Numbered from the stretch's first letter, positions 8,182-16,735 are shown. The stretch is DNA of 64,000 nucleotides from Haloplanus litoreus (GCF_042677945.1 NZ_JBHUDN010000009.1), one strand, 5' to 3'. Numbers and translations are program-made. Notes: generated by a model not told the origin, from the sequence alone.

Positions 8182-9282
8182 ATGGCCCAACCCACGGTTC
8201 CGGGTGACCTCCCCGATCCGGGGTCGCTCACGGAGGCGTTTCTCGTCTACGAGGTCGAGGTCGCCGACGACGGGGTCCGGTACTACGGCGAACCCGCCGG
8301 CCCGAAGGAGTCCGTCCTCCGGACGCTCGCTCCCCTGTTTCGGCGGCGGGGCTACCGCGTCAGTATCCACTACGAGACGGGTGAGCACGTCCTCGTCGCG
8401 ACGGAACGCTCGACGAGCATCGACGGCGTCCCGTGGACCCACCTCGCCCTGTTCGTGGCGACGGTACTGACGACGCTCTTCGCGGGCTCACAGTGGTACG
8501 GCGTCGACGCCCTCGCCGACCCCCTCGCCCTCGGCCGGGCGTGGCCCTTCGCACTCGCCGTCCTCGGTGTCCTCGCGATCCACGAACTCGGGCACTACGC
8601 CCTCAGTCGGTACCACGACGTCGAGGCGACGCTGCCGTACTTCATCCCGATGCCGAACGTCCTCGGCACGCTCGGGGCGGTGATCCGCATGAAAGACACC
8701 ATCCCCAGCCGTCGCGCGCTGTTCGATATCGGCGTCGCGGGACCGCTCGCCGGCCTCGCCGCCACGGTCGTCGTCACCGCCGTCGGCGTCTCCCTGCCCC
8801 CCGTGGCGGTGCCCGAGTCGACGCTCGTCGCCCGACTCGAACTGGGCTATCCGCTGCTCGTCAGGGGCATCGCCACGCTCCTCGGCGAGTCGTTGCGCTA
8901 CGGCGCCGACGAGATGGTCAACCCGGTCGTCGTCGGCGGCTGGATCGGCGCCTTCGTCACGTTCCTCAACCTCCTCCCCGTCGGCCAACTCGACGGTGCC
9001 CACGTCACCCGGGCGCTGGTCGGCGACCACATGGCGTCGATCCAGCGGCTCGTCCCCCTCGGCCTCTTCGCCCTCGCCGCGTACCTTCTCGTCTTCGAGA
9101 ACGGTCGCGGGGCGCAGCTCTGGGGCTTCTGGGGACTCCTGTCGCTCGCCGTTCTCCGCGCCGGAACCGCCACGCCCATCGACGAGACGCCCGTCGATCG
9201 GAAACGGAAGGTCCTCGGAGTGGTGACGCTCCTGCTCGGCGTTCTCTGTTTCGCTCCGATGCCCATCGCCTTCGCCGGCTGA
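8182..9282 (+). CDS. site-2-type intramembrane metalloprotease (M50 family)
   Basis: A 366-residue polytopic membrane protein of the S2P/M50 family, which cleaves transmembrane segments of other proteins. The zinc motif HELGH is at about residues 134-138 inside a hydrophobic helix, and the third-ligand motif NLLPVGQLDGAH is at about 263-274 in a later helix. A soluble domain of about 80 residues precedes the membrane part. ATG at 8182 is preferred; GTG six bases upstream is in frame. A TATA-like AATACTAG lies about 28 bases upstream. Substrates cannot be inferred. Confidence 0.9.
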   Translation: MAQPTVPGDLPDPGSLTEAFLVYEVEVADDGVRYYGEPAGPKESVLRTLAPLFRRRGYRVSIHYETGEHVLVATERSTSIDGVPWTHLALFVATVLTTLFAGSQWYGVDALADPLALGRAWPFALAVLGVLAIHELGHYALSRYHDVEATLPYFIPMPNVLGTLGAVIRMKDTIPSRRALFDIGVAGPLAGLAATVVVTAVGVSLPPVAVPESTLVARLELGYPLLVRGIATLLGESLRYGADEMVNPVVVGGWIGAFVTFLNLLPVGQLDGAHVTRALVGDHMASIQRLVPLGLFALAAYLLVFENGRGAQLWGFWGLLSLAVLRAGTATPIDETPVDRKRKVLGVVTLLLGVLCFAPMPIAFAG

Positions 9283-9358
9283 TACTGTCGGCCGTAACTG
9301 TGTCAGGATGTTCACCGCCTCGGGGTGGCGAACGCCTTGATCGACTTACGGCCGACAG
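9283..9358 (+). repeat. Palindromic intergenic element (TACTGTCGGC family), complete copy
   Basis: The element begins with the base after the protease stop codon. Perfect 13-base arms CTGTCGGCCGTAA (9285-9297) and TTACGGCCGACAG (9346-9358) flank a second, imperfect hairpin TTCACCGCC..GGGGTGGCGAA. A truncated copy with the same position relative to a stop codon occurs at 33752. It could act as a terminator or be a REP/MITE-like repeat. Confidence 0.7.
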
Positions 9359-9388
9359 CATGAGGCGCCGACACGTCGCTCGTCCGCG

Positions 9389-9669
9389 TCACGTCGTCCC
9401 GCCGGGGCCGTACTCGACGATCACGAACTCCGCGTCGCTTCCCCAGGACGCTGACCGTCTCCGTCCGCAGCGCGCCGAATCCCGTCGCTCGCAACACGTC
9501 GAGCGTCCGAGCCCCGTCGCCGCAGCCGACGTCGAGGACCGTCGGGTCGAGCGGGAGCGACGCCCGCAGGTCGTCGAGCAGGTCGGCGTCGGCGCCGGTC
9601 GGATCGCGGCGACCGGCGTACGTCGCCGCGATTGTCGTCCCACGCGCGGTGGATGGCGCCGCGGTCCAC
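9389..9669 (-). pseudogene. decayed class I SAM-dependent methyltransferase
   Basis: Pieces of a methyltransferase occur in all three minus-strand frames. Frame one gives the start MDRGAIHRAWDD, frame two gives IAATYAGRRDPTGADADLLD and the SAM-binding motif TVLDVGCGDGARTLDVLR, and frame three gives the end DAEFVIVEYGPGGTT before a stop. The middle of the catalytic domain is missing: about 280 bases remain against 600-700 for a normal gene. At least two frameshifts plus an internal deletion make it non-functional. Confidence 0.75.
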
Positions 9670-9774
9670 GTCGGTGGGTGTGGACGGTCCTAACGGTCAC
9701 GGTGGTGAGCGTCGCTACCCGGACCGAATCGCCCGCCCGTGACGCGAATCAAATCTGAGAACGCCCGTCCAACG

Positions 9775-9783
9775 TTTATATAT
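9775..9783 (+). promoter_or_regulatory. TATA box of the pilus operon
   Basis: TTTATATAT is centred 26 bases before the ATG at 9805, so the transcript is predicted to begin at or next to that ATG rather than at the PilC start. Confidence 0.65.
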
Positions 9784-9804
9784 CAGCGAGCGACACCTCG
9801 CCCC

Positions 9805-9876
9805 ATGCCGATAGGGGAACGATCCGGCCGACCGTCGGGCGGTTTCACGCCGTTTTGCGCGGGTGGGGACGTGTGA
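9805..9876 (+). CDS. 23-residue leader ORF ahead of the pilus operon
   Basis: A frame MPIGERSGRPSGG...CAGGDV starts where a leaderless transcript from the TATA box at 9775 should start, and its TGA overlaps the GTG of the next gene (GTGA). This arrangement would place PilC translation under coupling control of the short peptide. I do not recognise the peptide. The coincidence of promoter spacing and stop/start overlap is the evidence; conservation is unknown. Confidence 0.45.
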   Translation: MPIGERSGRPSGGFTPFCAGGDV

Positions 9877-11846
9877 CTGGTGGCCGACGGTCGACCGACG
9901 GCGGCGCATCCGCCACGGGAACGGACGGTAGCGAGGTGTCGGCGGCCGCTGCGCCGCCGGAGTCTGGTCGCCCGACCGGCTACGTCTCCACGCTCGACCG
10001 CGTCCTGTACGCTCTCTTTGCCCGCCACGCTGACGACCGTCGCCACGTCAGGGACCGCAAGCGATACCGAGGAACCGACCTCCGTCTCAGTTTCGACGTC
10101 TACCTCGCTCGCGTCTACGGGCTGTCCTGGGCCGTCGCGCTCGCGGTCACGTTCCCGACGCTCGTCGTCGCTATCGCGTTCGGCGACGCCCTGGCCGTGG
10201 CGGCGCCGTCTCGGGTCGCCGAGGCGGTGCCGCTCGGCCGGATCGGTCTCCCGGTGCCACCCGTGTCGGCGTTCGCCGCCGCCGCCGGGCTGATTTTCGG
10301 CGGCCTCGTCAAGACCGCCACCGTCCGTCTCGGTGGCGGGTACCTCCGCTGGTTGGCGAGCGCCAGACGGAACGACATCGAGCGCACTCTGCCCGGTGCG
10401 GTCCGGTATCTGCACGTTCTCTCCTCGGGGAGTGACGGCCATCGGTCGATGCTCCGGAAGGTGGCCGATACCGACCCCTACGGCGAGACGGCGGTGTCCA
10501 TCCGGAAGGTGTTGAACACCGCCTCGCTCACGGGTAGCCTCCACGAGGGGTTTCGACGAATCGCTCGTGATACCCCCTCACGGGAGTTGCTCGCACCCTT
10601 CCTCCTGAAGTTCAGCGAACACGCCCAGCAGGGTGAGTCCGAACTCGCGAACTACCTCCGCATGGAGAGTCGGATGCTCGCTCACCGTCAGGACCGCGCC
10701 CGACAGCGCGCCGCCGGCCTGCTCGAACTCCTCTCGGAAGTGTTCATGGTGTTACTCGTCCTGCCGACGCTCCTGGTCATCGTGCTGACCGTCCTCGCAA
10801 TCATTTCACCCGGACTCTCCGAGCCGTTCGTGACGCCCCTCGGTTCGACCACGCCCCGGGCCGTCGTCGTCTACACCAGCGCGGCGTTCGTCCTCGTCCT
10901 CGGGATCGGCGCGAGCATCGTCGTCGGCGGCCTCCGGCCTCCGGGCCAGACCGTCCACTACCGCCGGCCGGCGGGCGTCCTCGCGACGCTCGCGTCCGCG
11001 ACGCGAAACCCGGCGAGCGCCGTCGTCGTCGCCGTCGTCCCCGCGCTCCTCACCGTCGCAGCCGTCGTCGCCGTGGACTATCCGCCGGCCGACGTCGCCC
11101 TCCTCGGATACGCCGCTTACGCCCTCCCCGTCGGCCTCGTCGGCGTCAGGCGTGCCCGTCTCGACGACGCCAAGGACCGCGAGATCAAGGATTTCGTCCA
11201 CGCGGTCTCCGGCCACGTCAACCTCGGCCGCCCCTTCCCCCGGGCGGTCACACTCGTCGCCCGTGACGTGGACTTCGGCCCGCTGAACCCCGACGTGGCG
11301 GATCTAGCGCTCAACCTGAGTTTCACCTCGCCGGAGACTGGTCTGGACGAGAACGTTCGCACCGCGGCGCTCGAACGCTTCGTCGAGGGCGTCGGGACGC
11401 CGCTCGCCGAACAGACCGTCGGTCTCGTCACGGGTGCCCTCGACGCGGGCAGCGACGCAGGGACCGTCTTCGATACGCTCCAGACCGAAATTGGGCGGCT
11501 CTATCACGAGAAGCGGGAACTCCGAGCCAACCTGCTCGCCTACGTCGCCGTCGGGTGGACGACGGCCCTCCTCGTCGTCGGCATCGCCGTCGCCGTCGGC
11601 ATCCACGTCTTCGACGGCTTCGAACAACTCGCTTCGGTTCGCGGGGCCGGCGGCTACATCATCGAGGGGTCGGCCATCGATCTAGCACGGGAGCGCTACC
11701 GTCTCTACGTCGTCACGCAAGCGACCATGCTCGCCGCCGGATGGTTCGCCGGCACCGCCAGCCGCGGACGGTACGAGGCGCTCTTACACTCCGGCGCCCT
11801 CGTCGTCGTCTGTCACGCCGTCTTCGCCGGGGTGGGGATGATATGA
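9873..11846 (+). CDS. type II secretion F/TadC-like membrane protein, archaeal pilus platform (PilC)
   Basis: A 657-residue protein with two T2SSF-like halves, the membrane platform on which type IV-like pilins are assembled. Each half has a helical cytoplasmic part (for example LLAPFLLKFSEHAQQGESE) followed by paired membrane helices (MVLLVLPTLLVIVLTVLAII; LLAYVAVGWTTALLVVGIAV). GTG at 9873 is chosen because it overlaps the leader ORF stop. It ends in an ATGA overlap with the next gene. The assembly ATPase (PilB/TadA) that normally sits directly upstream is absent here and must be encoded elsewhere or have been lost. Confidence 0.85.
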   Translation: MTGGRRSTDGGASATGTDGSEVSAAAAPPESGRPTGYVSTLDRVLYALFARHADDRRHVRDRKRYRGTDLRLSFDVYLARVYGLSWAVALAVTFPTLVVAIAFGDALAVAAPSRVAEAVPLGRIGLPVPPVSAFAAAAGLIFGGLVKTATVRLGGGYLRWLASARRNDIERTLPGAVRYLHVLSSGSDGHRSMLRKVADTDPYGETAVSIRKVLNTASLTGSLHEGFRRIARDTPSRELLAPFLLKFSEHAQQGESELANYLRMESRMLAHRQDRARQRAAGLLELLSEVFMVLLVLPTLLVIVLTVLAIISPGLSEPFVTPLGSTTPRAVVVYTSAAFVLVLGIGASIVVGGLRPPGQTVHYRRPAGVLATLASATRNPASAVVVAVVPALLTVAAVVAVDYPPADVALLGYAAYALPVGLVGVRRARLDDAKDREIKDFVHAVSGHVNLGRPFPRAVTLVARDVDFGPLNPDVADLALNLSFTSPETGLDENVRTAALERFVEGVGTPLAEQTVGLVTGALDAGSDAGTVFDTLQTEIGRLYHEKRELRANLLAYVAVGWTTALLVVGIAVAVGIHVFDGFEQLASVRGAGGYIIEGSAIDLARERYRLYVVTQATMLAAGWFAGTASRGRYEALLHSGALVVVCHAVFAGVGMI

Positions 11847-12544
11847 TCGACCGCGCCCAGTCCGCGACTATCGGTGTGGCTATCCTTCTGGCCATCACCG
11901 TCGTGAGCGTCGCGGCGTTGACCGTGACGGTCGGATCGGTCGTGGAGGAGAACGCGAGCGGTGCGGAGGCCCGGAGCGCCGCGTCGGCGATGGCCGACGC
12001 CCTCGACGCCGAACGGAGCGGCCCGCACGAGGAACGGTTCACCCTGAACGAGGGCCGACTCCGCGCGGTCGACCGATCGGTCCGCGTCCTGCAGGGGACC
12101 GATCCGGCGACCGAGTACGCAGTCGGTGGCCTCGCCTACGCCGCCGGCGACCGTCGAGTCCGGTACGTCGCCGGGACGATCGTTCACGACACCGGAAACG
12201 GAGTCCGCACCCACGCCGCGCCGCCCGTGTCGGTTCGCGACCGAACCCTGTTCGTCTCCGTTCCCCGCCTCGGCGCCGACGCAGTGGCGGTCGACGGGAC
12301 GGCGACGGTGGCCCTGCGGACGAACGTCACTCACCGCCGTCGTCACCTCTCGGGTGGCGGATTCGGCCTCGCCGTCGAGACCCGGACGCCGGGCGTCTGG
12401 GAGCGTCGATTCGAGGCGCTCGGTGCGACCACCGTTCGCCGCTCCTTCGACGACGACGGCGTGCCGAGTGTCGTCGCTCGCTTCCCCGAGGTTCGCGACG
12501 TCTACGTGTTCGTCCACGACCTGCGTCTGGAGGTGGGGCGGTGA
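11843..12544 (+). CDS. pilin-like secreted protein, pilus operon
   Basis: A 233-residue protein with one N-terminal hydrophobic helix directly after a short charged tip (MIDRAQSATIGVAILLAIT), the shape of archaeal pilins and pseudopilins; the rest is a beta-rich extracellular domain. It belongs to a haloarchaeal DUF family (DUF7289-like by context; the exact number is not certain). Start is fixed by the ATGA overlap with PilC; the end overlaps the next gene as GTGA. Confidence 0.75.
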   Translation: MIDRAQSATIGVAILLAITVVSVAALTVTVGSVVEENASGAEARSAASAMADALDAERSGPHEERFTLNEGRLRAVDRSVRVLQGTDPATEYAVGGLAYAAGDRRVRYVAGTIVHDTGNGVRTHAAPPVSVRDRTLFVSVPRLGADAVAVDGTATVALRTNVTHRRRHLSGGGFGLAVETRTPGVWERRFEALGATTVRRSFDDDGVPSVVARFPEVRDVYVFVHDLRLEVGR

Positions 12545-12978
12545 CGGACCGCGGGTTCGCGCCCGTCGTCGGAAAGGGGCTAGAAGCGGTGATCGTCGTC
12601 CTCTACGTCTCCTCCCTGGTGACCGTTCTCCACGGCGGTGTCCTCCCCGAGTACCGGACTGCGACGGCGGCGGAGGTGAGCGACCGCACCCTCGCGGCGA
12701 CGGCCGAGCGTATCGAGGCGTCGATCCCGCCACCGAGCAGTGGCGCCGACGTGACGCGGACGCTCGACCTACCGACCGCCATCGACCGCGCGGCCTACCG
12801 GATTCGCGCCGAGAACGGATCGCTCGTTCTCGACCACCCCGACGACGACGTCTCCGGCCGTCTCCGTCTGGCGCTTCCCCGGCGCGTCGTCGCCGTCGAG
12901 GGGACGTGGCGTAGCGACGAGCGTGCGATCCTCCAGATTCGGGCCGACGACGGTCGACTCCGGGTGATCCTGTCGTGA
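12541..12978 (+). CDS. small membrane-anchored protein, pilus operon
   Basis: A 145-residue protein with one hydrophobic segment (about residues 14-33, GLEAVIVVLYVSSLVTVLHG) and an extracellular domain after it. GTG start overlaps the previous stop and the end overlaps the next GTG, so it is coupled on both sides. Likely a minor pilin or assembly factor of the same haloarchaea-specific set; function is inferred from position only. Confidence 0.7.
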   Translation: MTDRGFAPVVGKGLEAVIVVLYVSSLVTVLHGGVLPEYRTATAAEVSDRTLAATAERIEASIPPPSSGADVTRTLDLPTAIDRAAYRIRAENGSLVLDHPDDDVSGRLRLALPRRVVAVEGTWRSDERAILQIRADDGRLRVILS

Positions 12979-13646
12979 GGGGACAGACCAACCTGATCGC
13001 CCTCGCCGTCGCGCTCGTCCTGTTGACTGGGGCGACGGTCGTCGGCGTGACCCTCGCCGATTCGGCGCTGGCCGGCGCGGATCGTGACCCCGTCGAGCGC
13101 CACGCGGCGACGGCCGTTGCCGACCGCCTGACTGCCGCCGACTCACGGATCACGGTTCGGGCGAACGCGCTGAACGCCACCGCGGTCGACGCCCTGAACG
13201 CGAGTCGGCTGTCCGATCTGGCGCCCCCCGCGACCGAGGGTGACGTTCGCGTTGCCCTCGACGGAGCGACCATCGTCGAACGCGGCGCCCCGGGCGGTGG
13301 GACGACGGTTCGTCGTGCGGTCGTGGTTCGCTCGCGATCGGCCCCCATCACCACGCTCGTCAACCTCTCCCGCCGGTCGACGATCCGGCTCCCGCGGGGT
13401 GTCGGCCGCGCCAGCGTCACGCTCTCTCCCGGCCCGAACACCACGATTCGGTCCGTCCGCGCGAACGACCGCGTCGTCCTGTCCGACGGGGCGGGGCTGA
13501 ACACCACCGCGACCATCCACCTCTCCCGGTTCGCGCCGACGACGCTCCGAGTCGATGCGGGAGCGAACGCGACCGGCCGCGCCGAGGTGACGTACCGCCG
13601 TCCGATAGTCGACGAGCGGGTTCTTACGGTGACCGTCGATGCGTAG
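12975..13646 (+). CDS. pilin-like secreted protein, pilus operon
   Basis: A 223-residue protein with an N-terminal helix (LIALAVALVLLTGATVVGVT, residues 7-26) and a beta-rich domain containing several N-x-S/T sites (NATAV, NASRL, NLSRR, NTTIR), consistent with surface N-glycosylation. GTG start in overlap with the preceding gene. Probably a minor pilin; no family name can be assigned with certainty. Confidence 0.72.
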   Translation: MRGQTNLIALAVALVLLTGATVVGVTLADSALAGADRDPVERHAATAVADRLTAADSRITVRANALNATAVDALNASRLSDLAPPATEGDVRVALDGATIVERGAPGGGTTVRRAVVVRSRSAPITTLVNLSRRSTIRLPRGVGRASVTLSPGPNTTIRSVRANDRVVLSDGAGLNTTATIHLSRFAPTTLRVDAGANATGRAEVTYRRPIVDERVLTVTVDA

Positions 13647-14043
13647 GGCACAGCTCTCCCTCTCGGTCGTCGAGGCCGCAATCGGCGTCGTCCTCGTCGT
13701 CGGCGTCGCCGCCGGCTTCACCGTCGGGGTGACGACTCCCCCTTCGGCGGAGCCACACCTGAATTCCCTGGCGCGTGACACCGCCTCGGTGCTCGGGTCG
13801 GAACCGACCGCCAACGGCCGGCACTCCCGACTCGTCGCGCTCGCTCGCTCCCCCGACACCTTCGCTCGCGTCCGCTCCGACACCGGGGACCGAATCGCCG
13901 ACCTCCTGCCCGCCGACGTCGCCTTTCGGGTTCGCACACCGCACGGGACGCTCGGCTACCCCCGACCGCCGAGTCGACCCACCGGATCGACGACGGTGCC
14001 GACGCGTCACGGCCGGATCACTATCTGGGTGTGGTACGGATGA
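13639..14043 (+). CDS. small pilin-like protein, pilus operon
   Basis: A 134-residue protein whose N-terminus (MRRAQLSLSVVEAAIGVVLVVGV) resembles class III pilin signals: basic tip, then Gln/Leu-Ser and a long hydrophobic helix with an acidic residue near position 5 of the mature form. It overlaps the preceding gene by 8 bases and the next as ATGA. Candidate pseudopilin. Confidence 0.72.
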   Translation: MRRAQLSLSVVEAAIGVVLVVGVAAGFTVGVTTPPSAEPHLNSLARDTASVLGSEPTANGRHSRLVALARSPDTFARVRSDTGDRIADLLPADVAFRVRTPHGTLGYPRPPSRPTGSTTVPTRHGRITIWVWYG

Positions 14044-14612
14044 CCCGACGTCGCCACCGAGGACAACTCGTCTTGCTCGCCGCCGCCGTCGTCGTCACCG
14101 CCCTCGTGCCCATGCTCCTCGCCTACGCTCAACTCGGCTATGCGGGCGACGTGACCGTCGCACCCGACGAACGCCGGACACTCTCCGACGGCAAACGCGT
14201 CCTCGAACGCTCCGTCGCCGAGGCGACCCGAGCGGTGTCCAGCGGGACCGAGGCCGATCAGCACCGACTGGCAGTCGACGTCGCCGCCGACCGTCTCGAC
14301 CCCGCCGTCGCTCGCGTCGAGACGTCGGCGACGGACCGCGGCGTGACCGTCGCTGTGGGGCGGAACGCGAGCGCGGCGCGGCGGTGGGCCGCGAGCGACT
14401 GCCCCCGCGGTCCCGACCGTGCGTTCGGCGCCTGTCACCTTACCGACGGCTTCGTCACCCAGACCCGCGCCAACACGACTGCCCTCGTCGCCGTCGCCGT
14501 CGACGTGCGTGTTCGGGGACCGGGCGGCGAGACGCGAGCGACGTTCGTCGTCCGGGACGTCCGTGGCGCCGTGGCCGACCGTCGGATCGGTCGCCGCAGC
14601 AACGACGAATGA
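14040..14612 (+). CDS. secreted membrane-anchored protein, last gene of pilus operon
   Basis: A 190-residue protein with an N-terminal membrane helix (LVLLAAAVVVTALVPMLLAYA) and an external domain with two cysteines in a row of DCPRGPDRAFGACHL that could form a disulfide. ATG at 14040 is chosen for its ATGA overlap. The operon ends here; a marked drop in GC follows. Confidence 0.72.
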   Translation: MTRRRHRGQLVLLAAAVVVTALVPMLLAYAQLGYAGDVTVAPDERRTLSDGKRVLERSVAEATRAVSSGTEADQHRLAVDVAADRLDPAVARVETSATDRGVTVAVGRNASAARRWAASDCPRGPDRAFGACHLTDGFVTQTRANTTALVAVAVDVRVRGPGGETRATFVVRDVRGAVADRRIGRRSNDE

Positions 14613-14755
14613 ACGAACGCTTTCTAAAAGCGGAACTAGTCCTTTGAAAGTATTGAATTTGGGAAGATAACGAAACGATATGCTATCTATACTAGGATTA
14701 TTACCGTGTATGTACGATAGACTTTACACTCGTCGTACGGTATCGAGTGCCACGG
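14613..14755 (+). other. AT-rich intergenic stretch
   Basis: About 140 bases of clearly lower GC than anything around it, with TCCTTTGAAAGTATTGAATTTGG-type sequence near 14638-14662 and several TATA-like words (TATGCTATCTATAC near 14680; ACTTTACAC near 14721). It should hold the terminator of the pilus operon and the promoter of the CBS gene. Confidence 0.4.
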
Positions 14756-15205
14756 ATGATTCAGACGACAATCGACGCCGTCGGCGTCCGCACACCGCCC
14801 ACGATTTCGCCCGACACGCCCGCCGACGAGGCGGCGACGTACCTCCGTCGTGCGGAGGTGTCCGCACTGCCCGTCCTCGCGGACGGTGCCGTCGTCGGTA
14901 TCGTCGCTGCCTCGGACCTCGTGGCGATGGTCGCGGAGACGGCCGCTCGCCCGGCCGTGCGAGCGATCATGTCGACGCCGGTGGCGACCATCTCCCCGAC
15001 TGCGACGGTGTGTGACGCGGCCGAACGCATGCGGGCGGAGGGAGTCAAGCACCTGCCCGTCGTGACCGACGACGGGTACCGAGGTCTGCTGTCGGTGGCC
15101 GATCTGGCGCCCTATCTTCCCCGCCACAGCCTCGACATCGAGTGGCAGGCCGAACCGCTGTCGGTCGAGTCGGACGGCGGTCGGCGGCTCCCCGCCGGCG
15201 ACTGA
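14756..15205 (+). CDS. CBS-domain pair protein
   Basis: A 149-residue protein made almost wholly of two CBS motifs (SALPVLADGAVVGIVAASDL about residues 33-52; KHLPVVTDDGYRGLLSVADL about 95-114), the fold that binds adenine nucleotides and senses energy state. No catalytic domain is attached, so it probably regulates a partner protein. ATG at 14756 is used; GTG nine bases upstream is an alternative. Confidence 0.88.
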   Translation: MIQTTIDAVGVRTPPTISPDTPADEAATYLRRAEVSALPVLADGAVVGIVAASDLVAMVAETAARPAVRAIMSTPVATISPTATVCDAAERMRAEGVKHLPVVTDDGYRGLLSVADLAPYLPRHSLDIEWQAEPLSVESDGGRRLPAGD

Positions 15206-15297
15206 CGGCGGTCCGGGGTCGGCGACCAGTTCCGAGTCCGGTGGGCGGCGCCGTCACGGCGACTCAATTATGAGGCTCGGACTCTTTCCACCACCGT

Positions 15298-15489
15298 ATG
15301 GAGTTTACCCTACCGGTCGCACTCGGCGCAGTGCTCGCAGTGATCGTCGTCGGCGTCGCCGGCCTGGTCGGCGGCGGGATGATGGCACTGCAGACGACGC
15401 TGATGATGGTCGCCCCGTCGATGCTCGTGTTCGGGCTGCTCGCGTTCGGACTCGGCGTCAAACACGGCGAGTTCCGAGCGGCGCGATAA
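15298..15489 (+). CDS. small two-helix membrane protein
   Basis: A 63-residue protein that is essentially two hydrophobic helices (residues 5-28 and 30-52) with a short basic tail. Such short membrane proteins are common and conserved in haloarchaea (DUF7333-like; number uncertain). Function unknown. Confidence 0.65.
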   Translation: MEFTLPVALGAVLAVIVVGVAGLVGGGMMALQTTLMMVAPSMLVFGLLAFGLGVKHGEFRAAR

Positions 15490-15520
15490 CGCGCCGCCGG
15501 TTTCGCGCTCCCGTCGCCGA

Positions 15521-16648
15521 TTACGTGTCGCCACCGAGCGACGGCAGCGTCGGCATCCGGGTGTCGTCCCGGGGGGTCGCACCCGGAAGCGTGACGGCGA
15601 CGACGGCGCCACCGTCGGGGTGGTTGTCGACGTCGACCTCGCCGTCGAGGGTGTCGACGATCCACCGGACCAGCCACAGACCGACGCCGTCGCTGTGCTG
15701 GAGCGCCGTCTCGGTCGCCGCCGCGTGGACGGCGAGTTCCGCGTCGGAAAACCCCGGACCGTCGTCGCGAACCCGGAGTTCGACGGTCTCCGTGTGCGCG
15801 CCGGCCGGGCGGACGGTCACCGACACCCACGGGTCGTCGTCGGCCTTCGGCTGACTGCCCGTGGAGCCGTGCTCCACGGCGTTCCGGAGCAGGTTGTCCA
15901 CGACCGACGCCAGTAGGTCGTTCGCCCACACGTAGGTGTCGGAGTGGAGGTCCGCCTCGACCGTCACCGCGTCGTCGGTGTGCCGAAGGTCGTCGATCCG
16001 CTCCTCGACGAGTCGACCGAGGTCGACCGGCTCCGTCTCGTCCATCGCCTCCAAGTCTTCGAGGCGGTTCGCGGCGTCGCTCAGCCGCTCGATGTGGTCG
16101 ATCTGTTCGTGAATCACGTCGACGGACGACCCCGACTCCGCGTCGAGCAAGTCGACGTGCCCGCGGACGATGTTGATGCTGGTTCGGATGTCGTGTCGGA
16201 ACAGGCGCAAAAAGACGGTGTTGCGCTGGTTGAGTGTCCGTGTCCGCTCGTGTTCGGCACGCAACTCGAACAGTGCCCCGACGAGAACGCCGACGACACC
16301 CCCGGCCGCGATGTTGACCATGACGACGCTCCGCCAGCCCATCCCCCGGAGCGAGGACGGGTCCCACAGGAGCAAGACGACGGCCAACAGGGTTGGGATG
16401 CCCAGCCCCAGCGTCGACCAGGCGGCCACGCGCCACACCCGTCCGTCGTCCAGTTGGCTGTTCGCCAGGCCAATGCCGGTGGCCGTGAACCCGCCGGCAG
16501 CCATCACCCCCATACTGAGCCCGAGCAGGGACGTCGACGGGTCCAGTTCCGTTCCGACCGGTACCAGCACCCCCGTACTGAGCGCGGCGAAGAGGACGAC
16601 ACCGACGCCGATGAGATAGCTCACCCCAAGATCCCCCTTCGAGACCAT
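15521..16648 (-). CDS. membrane sensor histidine kinase
   Basis: A 375-residue kinase with four N-terminal membrane helices (about residues 10-30, 42-62, 73-93, 107-127), no extracellular domain, then the dimerisation/phospho-acceptor region with His152 (RHDIRTSINI) and an ATPase domain with N box (DNLLRNAVEHG) and G boxes (RDDGPGFSD; GVGLWLV). It probably senses a membrane-related signal. No receiver gene is adjacent, which is usual for haloarchaeal kinases. Confidence 0.9.
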   Translation of the reverse strand: MVSKGDLGVSYLIGVGVVLFAALSTGVLVPVGTELDPSTSLLGLSMGVMAAGGFTATGIGLANSQLDDGRVWRVAAWSTLGLGIPTLLAVVLLLWDPSSLRGMGWRSVVMVNIAAGGVVGVLVGALFELRAEHERTRTLNQRNTVFLRLFRHDIRTSINIVRGHVDLLDAESGSSVDVIHEQIDHIERLSDAANRLEDLEAMDETEPVDLGRLVEERIDDLRHTDDAVTVEADLHSDTYVWANDLLASVVDNLLRNAVEHGSTGSQPKADDDPWVSVTVRPAGAHTETVELRVRDDGPGFSDAELAVHAAATETALQHSDGVGLWLVRWIVDTLDGEVDVDNHPDGGAVVAVTLPGATPRDDTRMPTLPSLGGDT

Positions 16649-16670
16649 TCGAGAACGACTACGGCAGACC

Positions 16671-16680
16671 TATCATATAA
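16671..16680 (-). promoter_or_regulatory. TATA box of the membrane histidine kinase
   Basis: Minus-strand TTATATGATA is centred about 28 bases before the ATG at 16648, predicting a leaderless transcript. Confidence 0.55.
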
Positions 16681-16735
16681 ACTACTTGACCCGATTATCA
16701 CCCGTGATTTCGGCGTGACGCGTTCGACTGCCGGG

